A stretch of 64,000 nucleotides of DNA from Pseudoips prasinana (GCA_951640165.1 OX621253.1:10434001-10498000); one strand, 5' to 3'; shown: positions 9,822 through 24,800, counted from the first letter of the stretch. Notes: generated by a model not told the origin, from the letters alone. Numbers and translations: made by a program.

Positions 9822-12800
9822 CTGGGAAGAAAATATAATAATAATAATATCCGGGAACATTATTTACACATGGCAATCTGATCCCAAACTAAGCAAAGCT
9901 TGTATAGTAATAGGAAACCAGATAACTGATATAATACATATACTACTTTTTTTTTGTAAATAAATACTTATATAGATAAATTACACCAAGACTCAGGACA
10001 AACAGACATGTTCATGCACACGAATATCTGTCCTGGGTGGGAAACGAACCCACGACTTCCGGCGTGAAAAGCAAGCATTTGCCCACCACGCCAACAGGCC
10101 CGTCATATATAAAATCACTTTACACAGCTTATTGTACAGACGCCAGCACATCCAGCGACCCCAATCTGTCAAATTTATTTTATACATTTTCAACTTTATC
10201 ACATTAGCATAAGGTTCACTTTAAATTAGGGAATAACAGATTGGGGTAGCTTGATGTGCTGGCGTCTGTACAATAAGCTTGGCACCATCAGAATTACCAG
10301 CGCTAGAACAATAACATAATCTAGCCAATGCTGAGATGGTGCCATTTCAGGCTTGCACGGACAACTAGTGTCTGTTTTTTTTTTTTTAAGACAACGTCCG
10401 CGTTTATGTAATTTGTCCCTGTGTCGCGGGGTACTTTAGAAACATATAATAGAAGGAAACAAATTACATCCAAACTCAGAACAACTATTTATGGGTGACA
10501 CAAATAGTTGTCCGGCGCGGGACTCGAACCCGCGACACGAAACGGCGAGGCGACTATCTTAGCCGCTGCGCCACACGTGCAGTCAATTTAGTTTTTATTT
10601 TATTTCTCGTTTTATTGTTATTTTATAATTTGTTGTCTGTGTAATTTTTTGAATAAATCCTTTTTTCTTTCTTTCTTCACTAACAACTAAGAATTGTATC
10701 CCTTAAAATGTTACTTTAAACTAGCTGTGCCCCGCGGTTTTACCCGCGTTCAATTTTATAAATTATCATAGCAGCTCCTCCCCCGTAGGTGATAGCGTGG
10801 TAATATGTAGCCTATATGTTGACCCGACCTCTTAGTAATATTCATGCAAAATTTGAAGTACATCCATCCAGTACTTTTTGAGTTTAGCCCGGACATACAT
10901 ACAGACAAACAGATAAACAGACAAAAATTCTTAAAACTATATTTTGGTTTCGATATCAATCGGAGATCACGCCCCAATCCTATCCCTATCCTTTAAAAAA
11001 AATATTCAATGTACAGTTTTGACTTTCCTACGATTTTAACAGAACTAGAACATGTTCTAGAAAGATGGAGAAGTTACTGTTATGAACTGTATCGGGATGA
11101 AAAGGGACAATTAACGGAACGAAGATGGGATGAACACCCGGAGGAGCCCCCCATTTTGCTTTCTGAAGTGCAAGATGCCATTCAGAAGCTTAAACACAAA
11201 GCGGTTGGCCCTGATGGAGTGTCCGCTTTAATGCTTCAACACCTAGGCGCAGACGGTACTAAGTTCATACATCAGATATGCAACAAGATCTGGAAAACTG
11301 GCCAATGGCCAGATGACTGGACTGTATCTGCAGTCGTACCACTTCACAAAAAAGGATCCACTAGAAAATGTGAAAACTATCGCACGCTGTCACTGATGTC
11401 TCACGCTAGTAAAATCATGCTCCGTATCATGAACTATCGGCTATCAGGCTATCAGCATTTACAGACCACCAGATACCCAACGAACAATCAGGCTTTGTCG
11501 CTGGAAAAGGAACTAGGGAACAAATATTGAACGTACGCCTGCTCATTGAGAAATGCAGAGAGTTCAACAAACCGTTGGTCTTGTGCTTCATTGACTACGC
11601 CAAAGCATTTGACTGCGTGCAGTGGAGTACCATGTTTGATGTGCTTGTGGAGATGGGAGTCCCCTTGCACCTCATTTTCCTGGTGCAGAATTTATACCTT
11701 GACGGCACTAGCTTTGTGAAATTGGAAGACCATCAGTCGAAGTCCTTTCACACTGAACGAGGCGTGCGCCAGGGCTGTATTCTTTCGCCTAAATTATTCA
11801 ACCTGTACGGCGAATACATAATGAGAAAAGCGCTGGAGGACTGGGACGGAGGCGTATCAGTAGGTGGCCTACGCATCACTAACCTCAGATATGCTGATGA
11901 CACGACTATAGTTGCATCGAGTGAAGTAGAGATGGCAACTCTGCTGAAGAAAATAGAAGGTGAGAGTGCCAAACTCAGTCTTAAGATCAACCATTCGAAA
12001 ACCAAGATAATGGTGGTGGACCGAGCGCAACTTCTACCAAAAACCGATGCACTCAATGGCTACGAAAAAGTCAGTCAATTTGTGTACTTGGGGTCTATGA
12101 TCACAAATGAGGGCAACTGTACAGATGAAATACGCCGAAGGGCCGGGATGGCCAAAAGCGCTATGGCGAATCTGGACAAAATCTGGAAGAACCGCGGTAT
12201 TCGCCGGAAAACCAAAGTGCGACTCGTTCGTGCCTTGGTATTTTCTATTTTCCTGTACGGCGCAGAAACCTGGTGCTGCAAGAGCAACGATAGCAAAAAG
12301 ATCGATGCTTTCGAAATGTGGTGTTGGAGAAGGTTGCTCAGAATTCCGTGGACCGCTATGAGAACCAACGAGTCCATACTGCAGGAGCTTAACATCACGA
12401 CAAGGCTCTCAGCAATCTGCCACCAAAAGGCCCTTCGCTTCTTGGGACATATCATGCGGTCTCCTAAGCATAGTCTGGAGAAGCACATCATAGTGGGTCA
12501 GATGGAGGGAAGACGAGCCAGGGGCAGAGCACCCTCAAGATGGATAGATGCCATCAGGAAAACTGTGGGGCCCGACATCCAGACGGCAGTCCACAGCTGC
12601 AACAACCGCAGCGAATGGAGAGCTCGCTGTTGTGGTCGCGATCCTCAGCATTGAGGGACCGAGGAAGAAGAAGAAGACGATTTTATTATATGTATAGATA
12701 ATAGGGCTTACCTTTATTGGACGGCGTGTTAAAACAAACTTGTGCCGTTCCCATAGGCTTGACTCGTTTCAACGCGCATAATTCCCCATTGCCGGTGGTG

Positions 12801-15800
12801 CCAAGTGTCACGAACCAGCCTTCGTTCTTGGCGCGAGGGAACCGAGGGCATAGCACGTTGGAGGGATTCCCTCCTCGACGATTTAATTCGAGCATTAGGG
12901 TGTATTCCTGCAAAAATAAATAGGAATATTAAAAGTAAACTAGTGTGCTTTACCACTCGTCTTAAGAAAACTTAGAGATAAGTAACGTAACTGGCTATTA
13001 TTATTATTAATCATTTATTTCAGTACAAAAAAATTACAAAAATGTTTTATTTTTATCTCCACAAATTACAATGTATTTTAACAAAAATTGTGTTGACAAA
13101 CTATAGAGCATAATATGTAACTCGTGGGAGATCTGGAGTCTAAACTAAGCCGAGGCCTGTATCTTAGCACTCCAGGGCCCCCCAAAATAGATGCGTACTT
13201 AATTATTGTCAACAGTTACATAAACGAGTTAGACTGTGTGTGTGTGTGTGTGTGTGTGAGTGTGTATGTGTGTTTGTGTGTGTGAGGTGTGTGTGAGTGA
13301 TTTATTTCAGTCCAACAAAGGGTCGATTTTGTTAGTAACAATACACTTATTCTAAGTTAGTATCAACATAAAATCAAATATAATAATATTAAAATTAAAT
13401 AATATAAAAATCATATTAGTTACAATTACATTAGCCTATGTTAGTACTTAATATCTAGACCAGGCTATGAGCGATAGGGAGAATTAAAATGTGACCTCTT
13501 TTCGCTCCTACATAGTAACGTTTGGTATATTTATACGAAACGTAAGTCTTACTATTTAACTTATATCTACCTCCCAACTCTCATTTGCCTCGCCCGATCA
13601 CACTGTTTGTAACGCTCTCATCAATCACCAGCTTCCTGAAGTCATGAGTAAAGAAGGTTTACTCATAATAATAATAATGTCCTCCTAGCCGAATTTCGGC
13701 CGCGGCGGCTAGTCAAACAGAGATTAGCCATCTGCGCGGGACATATTATAGTGCTCAAGTGTGTGCGCAAACATAGGAGCACTTTCTATTCCATCACTCT
13801 CATGATCCGATGGGACGCCTAGGCGACACGACCGGAAAGAGGTCAGGTACAGGACCGACGGCTTTACGTGCTCTCCGAGGCACGGGGGTATAATACCGCC
13901 AACTCCCAGACTTCGAACTGATGATGCTGAGAAATTTTTCTTTTTACATAAAAGTCCCAAAATCACTTTTGTCCCGACCCGGGATTTGAACCCAGGACCT
14001 CGTTCTCTGCGGGTGAACACGCTACCGCTAGACCAACGAGGCAGTCAACTCATTATATATTAGTAAAGAAGTGTGCTTCATACAAAAAAAAATATAATTA
14101 ATACACAAGTTATTGAAGATAGGAAGAGATAGAGAGAGTTATGTTTCGTATATCTAAGTTTTCCTTTATTAATGTGGTCTAAAACACTAGATTTTTGTTG
14201 TTGTTTGTCATCTATACATGACTGTGGGAGTCAAACGGTTAATCAGCTTGAACCCGAGGCTTCGCCAACGTAGAAGTCTTCCGTGTTAAATTTAACAGTG
14301 CATTTGCAGTGCTGGTGCTAATTAGGATAGACTAGTTCTAGCCCCTTAGGTAAGACTAGTCTATTCTAATTAATAACAAAAAGAAATACGTTGGAAGAGT
14401 TCCCCCCTCGACGCTAAGCTTAGGCTAAGCAATGTGTACCTGGTCAGCATGTAGTTGCATCCAAAGGTCTTTAGGAGGTGGCTGCTTGCAGATCAGCTCT
14501 TGTTCTTTATCGCTATTATTCCAAAGTCCACGGATTTTAAGCTTTACGTCCAGTGTAGGTAGGTCGCATATTGCCTGCGGAGTAACAATAAATTCACATA
14601 AAATAACAGAACATAATAAAATAATAATATCCTGGGATATTATTTACACTCGGCCATCTGATCCCAAACTAAGCAGAGCTTGTACAGACGGCTGCACATC
14701 CAGCTACCCCGATCTGTTTTTCAACTTTGTCACGTAAGCATAAGGTTCACTTTCAATTGGGGAATATTGACAGATTGGGGTAACTTGATGTCCTACCAAA
14801 CCAGATAACCAGATAACTGATATACTACTTTTATTTTGTAAATACATACTTATATACATAATTACACTCAGACTCAAGACAAACAGACATGTTCATGCAC
14901 ACAATTATCTGTCCTGGGTGGGAATCGAACCCACGGCCTCCGGCGTGAAAAGCCAGCATTTATCTATTATTATTACAAAAATTACTTCATGCAATATGAA
15001 ACAGAATTCCACCAACATAACCCACGACATCGGACTTACCACGACAACTGGCTTACCAGATGTCGTGGGTTCGATTCCCACCCAGTACAAGTATAGTACC
15101 AACCTTATACGTCTGCTCAATTTGGTTCTCTTCAAACTCCCGTCTCATGGGCTTCGCAAACATCTCATATTTCCTCATACAGGCCATTTTAAGCCCATTC
15201 AGTACAGTACATGGTTGGCTCGGGGTTTTAGACATTTGTGAGAATATGTAAAGATGTTGGGAATCGATGTGGGGGAGGGTAGTGAGAGGGGAGTCTGTAG
15301 GCCAGCGGGCTTGTACGATGCTCTGCATTAAGATCTGACACGACAGACAAACGGCCAACCATCCGTTTTCAGCGGACGTGTCTATCATGGCCTGTGGACA
15401 AGGAACAAATTAATAAAATTAAACTGGTAGAAATATTAAATTCAAAAAGTTCAGGATTACTTGAGATTTTGGTCAACTGGACCCCTTAAACTTCCCTTCC
15501 CGCTACGCTACGGCTCAGTGCGTCGGAGGTTCGCTGTGAAATAATATTATTTTTCTGCTATTTCGTGATTGTTTTGTGACCTGTGTTTTGTTTCTAGCTT
15601 TAGTGTTAGTGCTAAATACTACAATCTGTAAGTTTTTTTAAGTGTTTTAATCAGTAATATCTGGATTTTTGTTCAAATTATCGTTCGGTGAGTAAGTTTA
15701 ACTTTTTTCTTGTGAGGGTACCGCGTCATAGTCACAGTTACTTGTTATCGTGCTAAATTAGTTATCGTGCTGTTTACATTAAAGCACTTGCTTATTTCGT

Positions 15801-18800
15801 GTGAATAACATGTCAAAAATAAATGATGTCCCCCCCGATAGAGGGCGAAACGTATTTGGGAGAAGTAAACAGACTCCCAGAACGCCCCCTTCAGGCTTCA
15901 ACAAACGAGTGTTAGACGATGCGTCACCTACGTTTTGTACTCCCGATGGTCAACAGGAATCGGACATTAAACGTTTTCGGGGATCTCAATCCGATTATTC
16001 GTCTTCATTAAATATTAGTGATACAAACAGTGCGGAATATAATTATTGCGATCTTGTGACACAAGCTTCCGTTTATCTGTCAAAGGTTAACGAATTAGTC
16101 AGTGATTCCAACTCGGGTATGAATATCGCGAATAAGCTATCGGTGATGGATTGTACGCAGCGCCTTACCAGTATTATTTCATTACTTGCGCTTAAATCTT
16201 CATGCAATGAAACTAAATTGGCGAACGCAGAACGTCAGTTAGATCTTTGCGTAAATAAAACCAATTCTGAGATTCCTACGTACGCGGAACAATTAAAACT
16301 GCGTTTACCGAAAAAAACCGCCGCCCCCATAGTAGACGCGAAAACCGGTTCCTTCAATTATTGCGTATCCCACCGCTGAGCGATCAGCGGAGTACGCGAC
16401 TTCGTCGGCAACCAAGGAAGCGGTTATGAAGGCTATAAAACCCGCGGACGACGGTTTTCAAATAGTAGGCGTTAAAAAAACTTCCAGTTCTGGCGTTGTA
16501 CTCCGAGTGGCAAATGAAACCCAACTCAATAAAATTCGATCTGTCGAGGCCATTCGTTCGGCGGGTTTAAAACTTCAAACTCCATCCGGGCGACGACCGC
16601 GCATACTTATAAAAGATATACCGTCGTCAATGGACGACCAGGTGTCTTTAACGGCGTTATACAGGCAAAATATCAAAGATAGTGATCTTAAAGTCAGCGA
16701 AGACGATTTTACATCTAAAACTAAAATTGTGCGCAAGCGTAACGTAGCTAATGGGCGCAAGTGGGTGGGAATTGAGCTCGAACCGGAGATTAGAAAACAT
16801 TTAGTCAGCACTAAAGAAAAACTTTTCATCGACTGGGCTACATGCCGCTTTATTGATGATTTAGAGGTAGTTCGGTGTTTAAACTGCCAGCAATATGGGC
16901 ATGTTTTCAAGTACTGTAGTAATAAATTACCTACCTGTGCCTTATGCGCAGAAGCACATCCCACAAAATCATGTAAGCACCACAATGACCCAGAATTTAA
17001 ACCAGTTTGTGCATCGCGTAAAGCATATAAAAAACCTCACGACCACAAATGCGGCTCGGACAACTGCCCCACATTTAAGCATAAACTTGAGCAGTTAGTG
17101 CTAAATACCAAATATTAATATGGCTTACTTAAAAATAGGGCAGCTAAATCTTCACAACGATAGGGTTGCGACATCAGAGTTGGAAACTTTAGTCAATGAA
17201 TACAACTTAGATATAGTGCTTGTACAAGAACAATATCAATATGCGCGTTTAAAAACTAAATTGGTGCAGCTAGACAACAAATCACGGGCTGCTATTTACG
17301 TAACGCGTACTAATTTTACGGTAAGCGCTATGCGAAACCTCATGACGTCACACTGTGCTGTCGCTGAAATATCAACCCCATCCTGGAAAGTTTACGTAGT
17401 GACCTGTTATTTTCAGTATTCAGATCCTGTCGGACCCCATTTACATCACTTGCGCCATGTTTTGATGTCCCTCAAAGGACACAAAATTATTATTGGCGCA
17501 GATGTTAACGCATCCTCTACGTTATGGTATGGCAAATACCGTTCAAGCGATACAGAACGGCGGAACGCCGTCGAAGATTTCGTCGCTGAGATGAATCTAT
17601 CAATACATAACACTCCTGATGCACCGCCTACTTATTGTAGCCCACTGGCGAACCTTTTATTGACGTCACTTTTTCAAGCTCAGACGTCCGAATAGATGGA
17701 TGGCGTGTTTTGCCTGACGCTTCATCCAGTGATCACCGCTTAATCGTGTACGAGTTTGTTCCTCGGTTGGCACAAAGACCTACGGCTATTTACGGTAACT
17801 ATAGATATCGGCTCAAAGGGGCCGATTGGGATTTTTTCAGAGCCCTTTTGCCGCACATGCCAGGGATTTCACCCGGGATGAACTAACAACAGAGGAATGT
17901 GCTGTAATGATGTCGGACACTTTTACCTACTGTGCCGATATTGCCATAGGCCGCGTCCCTATCACTAATATTCGAAGATGCGATTGGTGGAATAACTACT
18001 TAATTAAAGTTCGATGTGAATTTCGGAGAACACGTAAAAAATATAATAAACTAAAAAAACGTAAAATTGTAGGCATGTTTTAAATAATGCATGTATATAA
18101 ATCTCAAAATAGCTCGTTCACGTTACCGCTCGTCAATAGAGAAATCCAAAGGCAATCTTATTAGAAAAATAGTCGATAAATTAGATAAAGAAGGCCCGTG
18201 GTCGCCCCTATACCATGAGTTTAAAGCAAATAGGTCTATAGATTTAGCTTATATTCAAAACATAAAAATCCATAATACCTACACCAGTGGCATAGAGGAG
18301 ACCACGGAATCCTTACTTAATTCGCTCATACCTGATGATAGTTCCTTGAACGATAATGACTACCATAAGCAGATTAGACAGTGGGCAAACAATCCACCCG
18401 CTACGTATATGTCTAGTCTTCCTACAATTAATGAGTTTATGAATACTGTGAAATCGCTACCTGTTAACAAAGCTTCAGGTGAAGATAAAATATCCAACAA
18501 AATGATAATAGAAGCCACAAAACAATCCGGTGATTCAATACTAAAAGTTTTTAATCGTTGCATATCTGAAGGGACTTTTCCGCGTTCTTGGCGCAGCGGT
18601 TTTATTCGTATTATACCAAAAAATGGCGATAAACTGCCTGAAGACCCTAAGTCATACCGACCAATAACGTTGCTACCTTCCTTAGGCAAGCTTAGAAGCT
18701 TCTAGAACGACTTATCGTACCGCGATTGCTGCTTGGAGGACCAAAATTTCACGGAAATCAATTTGGTTTTACTGCGGGTAAATCGACAGTGGACGCAGCT

Positions 18801-21800
18801 ATCTCAGTGAGGAAAGCTGTAAACTCGTCCGAATGTAAATACGTTTTGGCCATATTCCTAGATATTTCAGGGGCGTTTGATAATACTTGGTGGCCAATTT
18901 TGTTACAAAAACTTAAGTTATGCGGTTGTTACAGTAATATATATTCGATAATCACATCTTATTTCGTACATGGCTCTGCAACTCTTAAGCTTGGTCACTT
19001 CAGAGTCACTAAATCGTTAACCATGGGTTGCCCCCAGGGCTCAGTGCTCGCGCCGTATCTCTGGAACTTGGGTTTTGATGACTTCTTGACATTACCCTTG
19101 CCATCACGCTGCTCTCTAACGGCATATGCCGACGATGGCCTCTTACTTATACAGGGTAACTCCAGGAGAGAGTTGGAAAATCTGGCTCAAACTTGCTTAA
19201 GTATGATAAGTGAATGGGGTAAAAGAAATCGCCTTACATTTACTCCTCATAAAACCTACCAACTCCTTCTTAAAGGTGAACTAAAAGTTAAGTTTTACGC
19301 CCGGGGGGGCGTAAAACATAATAATGTTACTGTAAAACGCAAAATATCAACCTGTTATTTGGGTTTAGTTTTAGAAAAGAATTTCTCGTTTATAGAACAT
19401 ATTAAATCAGTTGGGGAAAAAGCTAAGCGAAACTTTTTTGCACTTACAAGGATATCGACGGCAACTTGGGGCCTCGCTTTTAATACTCTTAAAATCATTT
19501 ACGGGGCAACCTATCTTGGGTGTATATGCTACGGCTCGCCTGTGTGGGCTGATAGGGCTACCATCGGAGCTGCTCGCCGTAAATTACTACAAAGCCAGAG
19601 GTTGGCGTTGATATTTCTGTGTAAAGCCTATAGAACAGTGAGCACAGAGGCCCTACCTGTCCTAGCGGGTGTACTACCGGTTGATCTTGAAGTTCAAAGA
19701 CGAGCAGCAATGTATTATTCTACGCGCGATAATTTAGAAAATGATTTCTTATCATTACGCGACCGTGCGAAAATAACCAGGCTATTTATGCCAATAGCTG
19801 ACTTAAATAACGAACTACTAAATGAATGGCAATGTAGATGGAATACGTCAACCAAGGGTCGCCATCTGCACCAGTTCTTTCCGGACGTACACGAACGGTT
19901 AAATAAAACTTGGCTAATCATAGACCATTGTGTTGCACAATTTCTTACCGGACACGACAATTTTAAAAGTAAATTGTATAGTTTCAAATTAGTATCTTCA
20001 CCAATCTGTCTGGGCTCAACATCCAGTAACGAATATGAACAAACTGCTCACCACATCCTGTGGGAGTGTGATCTCTGGCAAAATCAGCGTGATATTATGT
20101 TAAACAGCTTGCAACCAATATCTGGAGTAGTTATTATACGGATCTTGTAGCACAAGGAACAACTTCCGTGCGTTTAAGCGTTTTTGCCATACCTACTATT
20201 GGAATCAAATATAACAGCTCACTTAGGACCCTTAAATTGATCCTCGGTGCTTTTGCAGCTGGCTTCTCTAGTTGCAAATCTCTCATTTTATGAGGCTATA
20301 GCCTCTTTACATCATTCTGTCTCCCGCTTTGCTCTGGAGGGAAGTGGAACTATTCATTTTCTAACTCCTCCTTTTTTTTCTGTTTCTGATTAAATTCGTT
20401 GCGGGATCCAAGACAGTTAAAGCGATTCCCCGGGACATGCCTGAGCTTCACCGCTCAGTGTCATTTCATTGTGTGCCACTGTTGATCCTGGCTTACAGGA
20501 GTTGCAGTGGTGGGTAAGAGGGAGGGACTAGTCCCGTAAAAAAAAAAAAATGGACTCCTTAAAATCATTTAATTTTCTTATTTCTTTTTATTGCTACATG
20601 ACACATCATAAGCACTTCAAAAAATTAAGCCCTTGCAAGCAATAATATATTTTTATATAGTAAAAATCTCATAATTATTAGCTCATTATCAAATACATAA
20701 TCTAGCCAATTACTGTCCCACTGGACCTCCTTTCACAATGAGAGGGGATACCCCATAGACCACCACATTGGACTAGTGCAGGTTAACAGACTTCACATAA
20801 GATCTCGCAAGTTTCCTCAGGATGTTTTACTTCACCTTTTTAAGTAAAGGATATTTTTTTTATCTCTGCGTTCCCATCACAACGTATAAATATATACAAC
20901 GTATAAAACACACACACACACACACACATTTATAAACCACCATCTTAATAATCTTAAATAATCCCTATTATTGTCCATTCTTGGTTGTCTGGAAGAGATC
21001 ACATGTTAGTGATAAGACCGCCAATTGTATACTTTTTAACTATATGCTCCTGTACTGTATGATTTTAATATTGGTGTACAGTAAAGAGTTAATCTATGTA
21101 TCTATCTTAATTTATTTATTTATGGTGGTGGTTTATAAATGTCTGTGTGTGTGTTTTGTTTGTTGTAGATTCCGATGTGCCTCTACTCATCTGTCTAAAA
21201 CCATAATACTATTTGGTATTTTTTCGCCGATTAATTTCCTTCGTCTGTTGGCCTATCATAAACTCGACATTGACGAAATTGTGATGGTTATCTCACAAGT
21301 GCCACAATAAAAATTGAAGTTAAATCAATTTTTAATACTCTATGGTTGTAATGAGAATTTCAAAACTCTATGGTTTGCACATTGAGACCACTGACTTCAC
21401 AAGCCAACGGTCTAAACACTAAGGGCCTATGCAAACCATGTTTTTAAAAAGCGCCGTCGACGCTTTTATCCTACAGAGCAGTTAGTTTTCGTTTGTATCG
21501 ATACAAACGCGATGCTAACGCGCGTGTATATAGCTACGAACGCGCGACAACGGCGCTGGTCTTCATAGGCCCTAAGCTATCCCGTAATTTGCATTTATGT
21601 ACCTGAATTATCCTGATAGTCTGGTCTAACACGGACTTAACGCGCGACAACGGCGCTTTTAAAAACCTGGTCTTCATAGGCCCTAAGCTATCCCGTAATT
21701 TACATTTCTGTACCTGAATTATCCTGATAGTCTGGTCTAACACGGACTTAACCCTTAATTTGGCATGGTATGTACTGTCATACATGACTTTATAAAAAAT

Positions 21801-24800
21801 AATTTGTTAAACAAAAAGCAATTTGCGTGTAAATAATTATTTTATCCATAACACAAAACTAATTAATTTTGCTGAAAAATATAAATCACATTCTTAAACA
21901 CACCCATTTTGACATTTCTTAAAAAAAATGGCTACCCGGTGATCGTCAACTCTGTTGCCCCAGGTATTTATACTTTAATTTTGAATATTACATCGTTTTG
22001 AAAAGGTCTAATGATAAAAATATAAGGTTTATTATGTAATGGAATGTATATGATGATATTAATGAAGTTCTATTTACATAAAATGGTTCTATTTTGATAA
22101 TTAACATGGTGTATGCTGTGACATACACTGCCAAGTTTGTAAAGAAATACCCTCCATTTTGTTTGTATGTCACGGTATAGATTGCCAATATGCGGTTGCT
22201 TTTTAGGCTAACTTAGTTTTATAGCAAGCTATTTTCTCCTTCTCAAACAGCGAAGGCTTCAATCTCGCGGTGGTAGAATTTTAGCGATTGTGCCCGCAAA
22301 GAATGCACCCTTTGACGGTACTGAAAATTCTGACCTTCAGGACGAATTACGTGTGCAAATACCGCTTTCTATGTTTACTTCTTCTGCACCTTCTATTGAT
22401 AGTTCTACTGAAAGACTCAATATTTTCCCACCACATAAATTTTCGACCTATAGCAATGTTTCAAAGTGCCTATTCAAGCCCTTCTCTTGAACCTAATTGT
22501 ACTAAAGTGCCGATACTGAGGGACATTCCGTCACTCCCAGCTACTCTTGCAACGTCACCAACTCCTGCACCTGCTGCACCACCTGAACCATCAGCAAGTA
22601 GCTAATTTACTATTAGCTGTCACTCACATAAGGGCTACTGCTGCTTCCAAGTCGCTTCCCCGTAATACCAGATCGCAACTTCCCATTGTTTCTGTAACTC
22701 AACGACCCAGATGAATCATAACGTTCACTCTGAATTATCAATGGAAAAAACGGTTTATCGGCACATTGCAACTAGAGAACAAGACTCGGTTCACACGGAC
22801 AATCTCGACGAATACTTCACGGGATTAATTCTACAAGTTCTTTTCCCCTCACAATTTACCAGATATCGTAGAACAAACAAACGCATATCCAATATTCCAA
22901 ACTAGACGTCTCTTGTATTGACTGAAAATTAATTGCGGGATTTTTTTTTCATGATACATATTATCATGGGTTTTGTGAGTATGCCATCTGATATAAATTA
23001 CTGGAGTTTGTGATACAGATACCATCTCGTAGCCAATTTGATGGCTCCAAAACGATATCAACAAATCCGTCGTGATTCCGACAGATATTACTAAGTCGGA
23101 CCTTTATTACAAAAAAATTGACATAATTGCTTAGCTCAAGATAATGAAACAATATATATCCAATCTAACGACTCTGATATGCATGAAATGCCAAGTCTAT
23201 CAGTGCTTCGTAACTGGCAAGTCCTAGGAATTGTCAACTAGACTATCATATTATGCGTGATTAGTTATGCTGGCAATTTCTAGGCGTTATTAGACGTGTT
23301 TTTATTATCATAATATTATGTTCACACCTTCCTACAAGGGTTCCTGAAGGGGGAGGTAGCGATTTTTTTATATTCTTTATTTGTATTGTAATTGGCAATG
23401 TATGTCACGACATACACCACCTTTCCTCAATGTTGTTATGTGCGTTTGGTAATGTATGCTGTGGCATACATCGTTTTTCATGAAAACTGAAGTTTCTTTA
23501 TTTTTCTAATAATTTTTCTGTAAGCCTCATAAATGTTTACAACACATTTTCGTTAAAAAAAATTGAATTTTATGGCATTTTAATCTTTGCCAAATTAAGG
23601 GTTAACGCGCGACAACGGCGCTTTTAAAAAACCTGGTCTTCATAGGCCCTAAGCTATCCCGTAATTTACATTTGTGTACCTGAAGTATCCTGATAGTCTG
23701 GTCTAACACGGACTTAGTGTCGGTGAGATAGTCCGTGTTGGGAAGCTGCAGCCGCAACATGTGTGCTTGAAGTAGTAGGAACGCTTTCACGTTAGACGAG
23801 TCCAAGGTCAGCGAGTCCACAGGGAGACGACATTGTTGCGCTAGTTCGCTGGAAATACATAATTTATTTATCTATGCATGTAAACATAAAAAATAACCAA
23901 TAAAATTAAGAAACTAAGAGTACATAGGACTGCTACTATATCGTAAAATATCTTCCAACTGAGCGGCGATGGGAAAAAATATGAAAAATAGGCAATAATG
24001 AGTGTGGACAATAATACACTTGCATACTAATTCTTAATACTTACATAAATAATTGAATACAAATATATACCTCTATAATACCCAATGATAAATATAAAAT
24101 ACACTAAATACTGTACATTCTAACTGGCTGAAATATATAGATAGTGATTTTTGACATGTTTTTTAAATGAATAAATAGAATTGCAGTTACGAATATTTGG
24201 CAGAAAAGAGTTCCACAGCCTGACTGCATGAACAGTACAGGAATAGGAATAGAAATCGGTTTTCAGTTCCTGAAGCGTTAAGAGTTCGTAGTTGCTGCTA
24301 CGGAACCCTTCATGAGCGGTTCTGACTTGCAATTGGCCGCTTTTTCATTTAAAGTCTAGGTGAATAAAACAGTTTTTATTTTATTTTCATTCTTTTCATT
24401 CGTCATTTTGACGGTCACCGTAGCCTAGTTGGTAGTGCTCCTGCCTACGAAGTTGGTGGCCCTGGGTTCGAATCCCGGTAAGTGCAAATATTTGTGTGAT
24501 GAGCACGAATATTTGTTTCTGAGTCATGGATGTTTTCTATGTATTTAAGTATTTATCTATCTATATAAAAGTATGTATATCGTCGCCTGGTACCCATAGT
24601 ACAAGCTTTGCTTAGTTTGGGGCTAGGATGATCTGTGTGACATTGTCCCAAGATATTATATTATTATTAATGTCTTGTTGAACTATGTGTTATATATTTG
24701 TACTCCTCATAATTCTAACGAGTTTCTGAAAAGTCCCATACCCTAATGCCTTGTTACTCTATACTATATACTCCTTGTTGTGCTATAATAACATACCCGT

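Larger units (their letters stand above)
15491..20550 (+). mobile_element. R1-clade non-LTR retrotransposon, near full length (5060 bp)
   Basis: Target duplications TGGACCCCTTAAA (15478-15490) and TGGACTCCTTAAA (20551-20563), one mismatch, and a poly-A tail ending at 20550. About 320 bp of 5' UTR, ORF1 with CCHC knuckles, then ORF2 with endonuclease and reverse transcriptase. Several frameshifts make it inactive. It lies opposite in orientation to ASCC3, in the intron between exons 25 and 26. Confidence 0.92.

Noticed and set aside
24412..24490. Possible tRNA gene (near-perfect A and B boxes)
   Set aside because: It is the head of SINE-B, present at four other places in the window with a shared 3' body.
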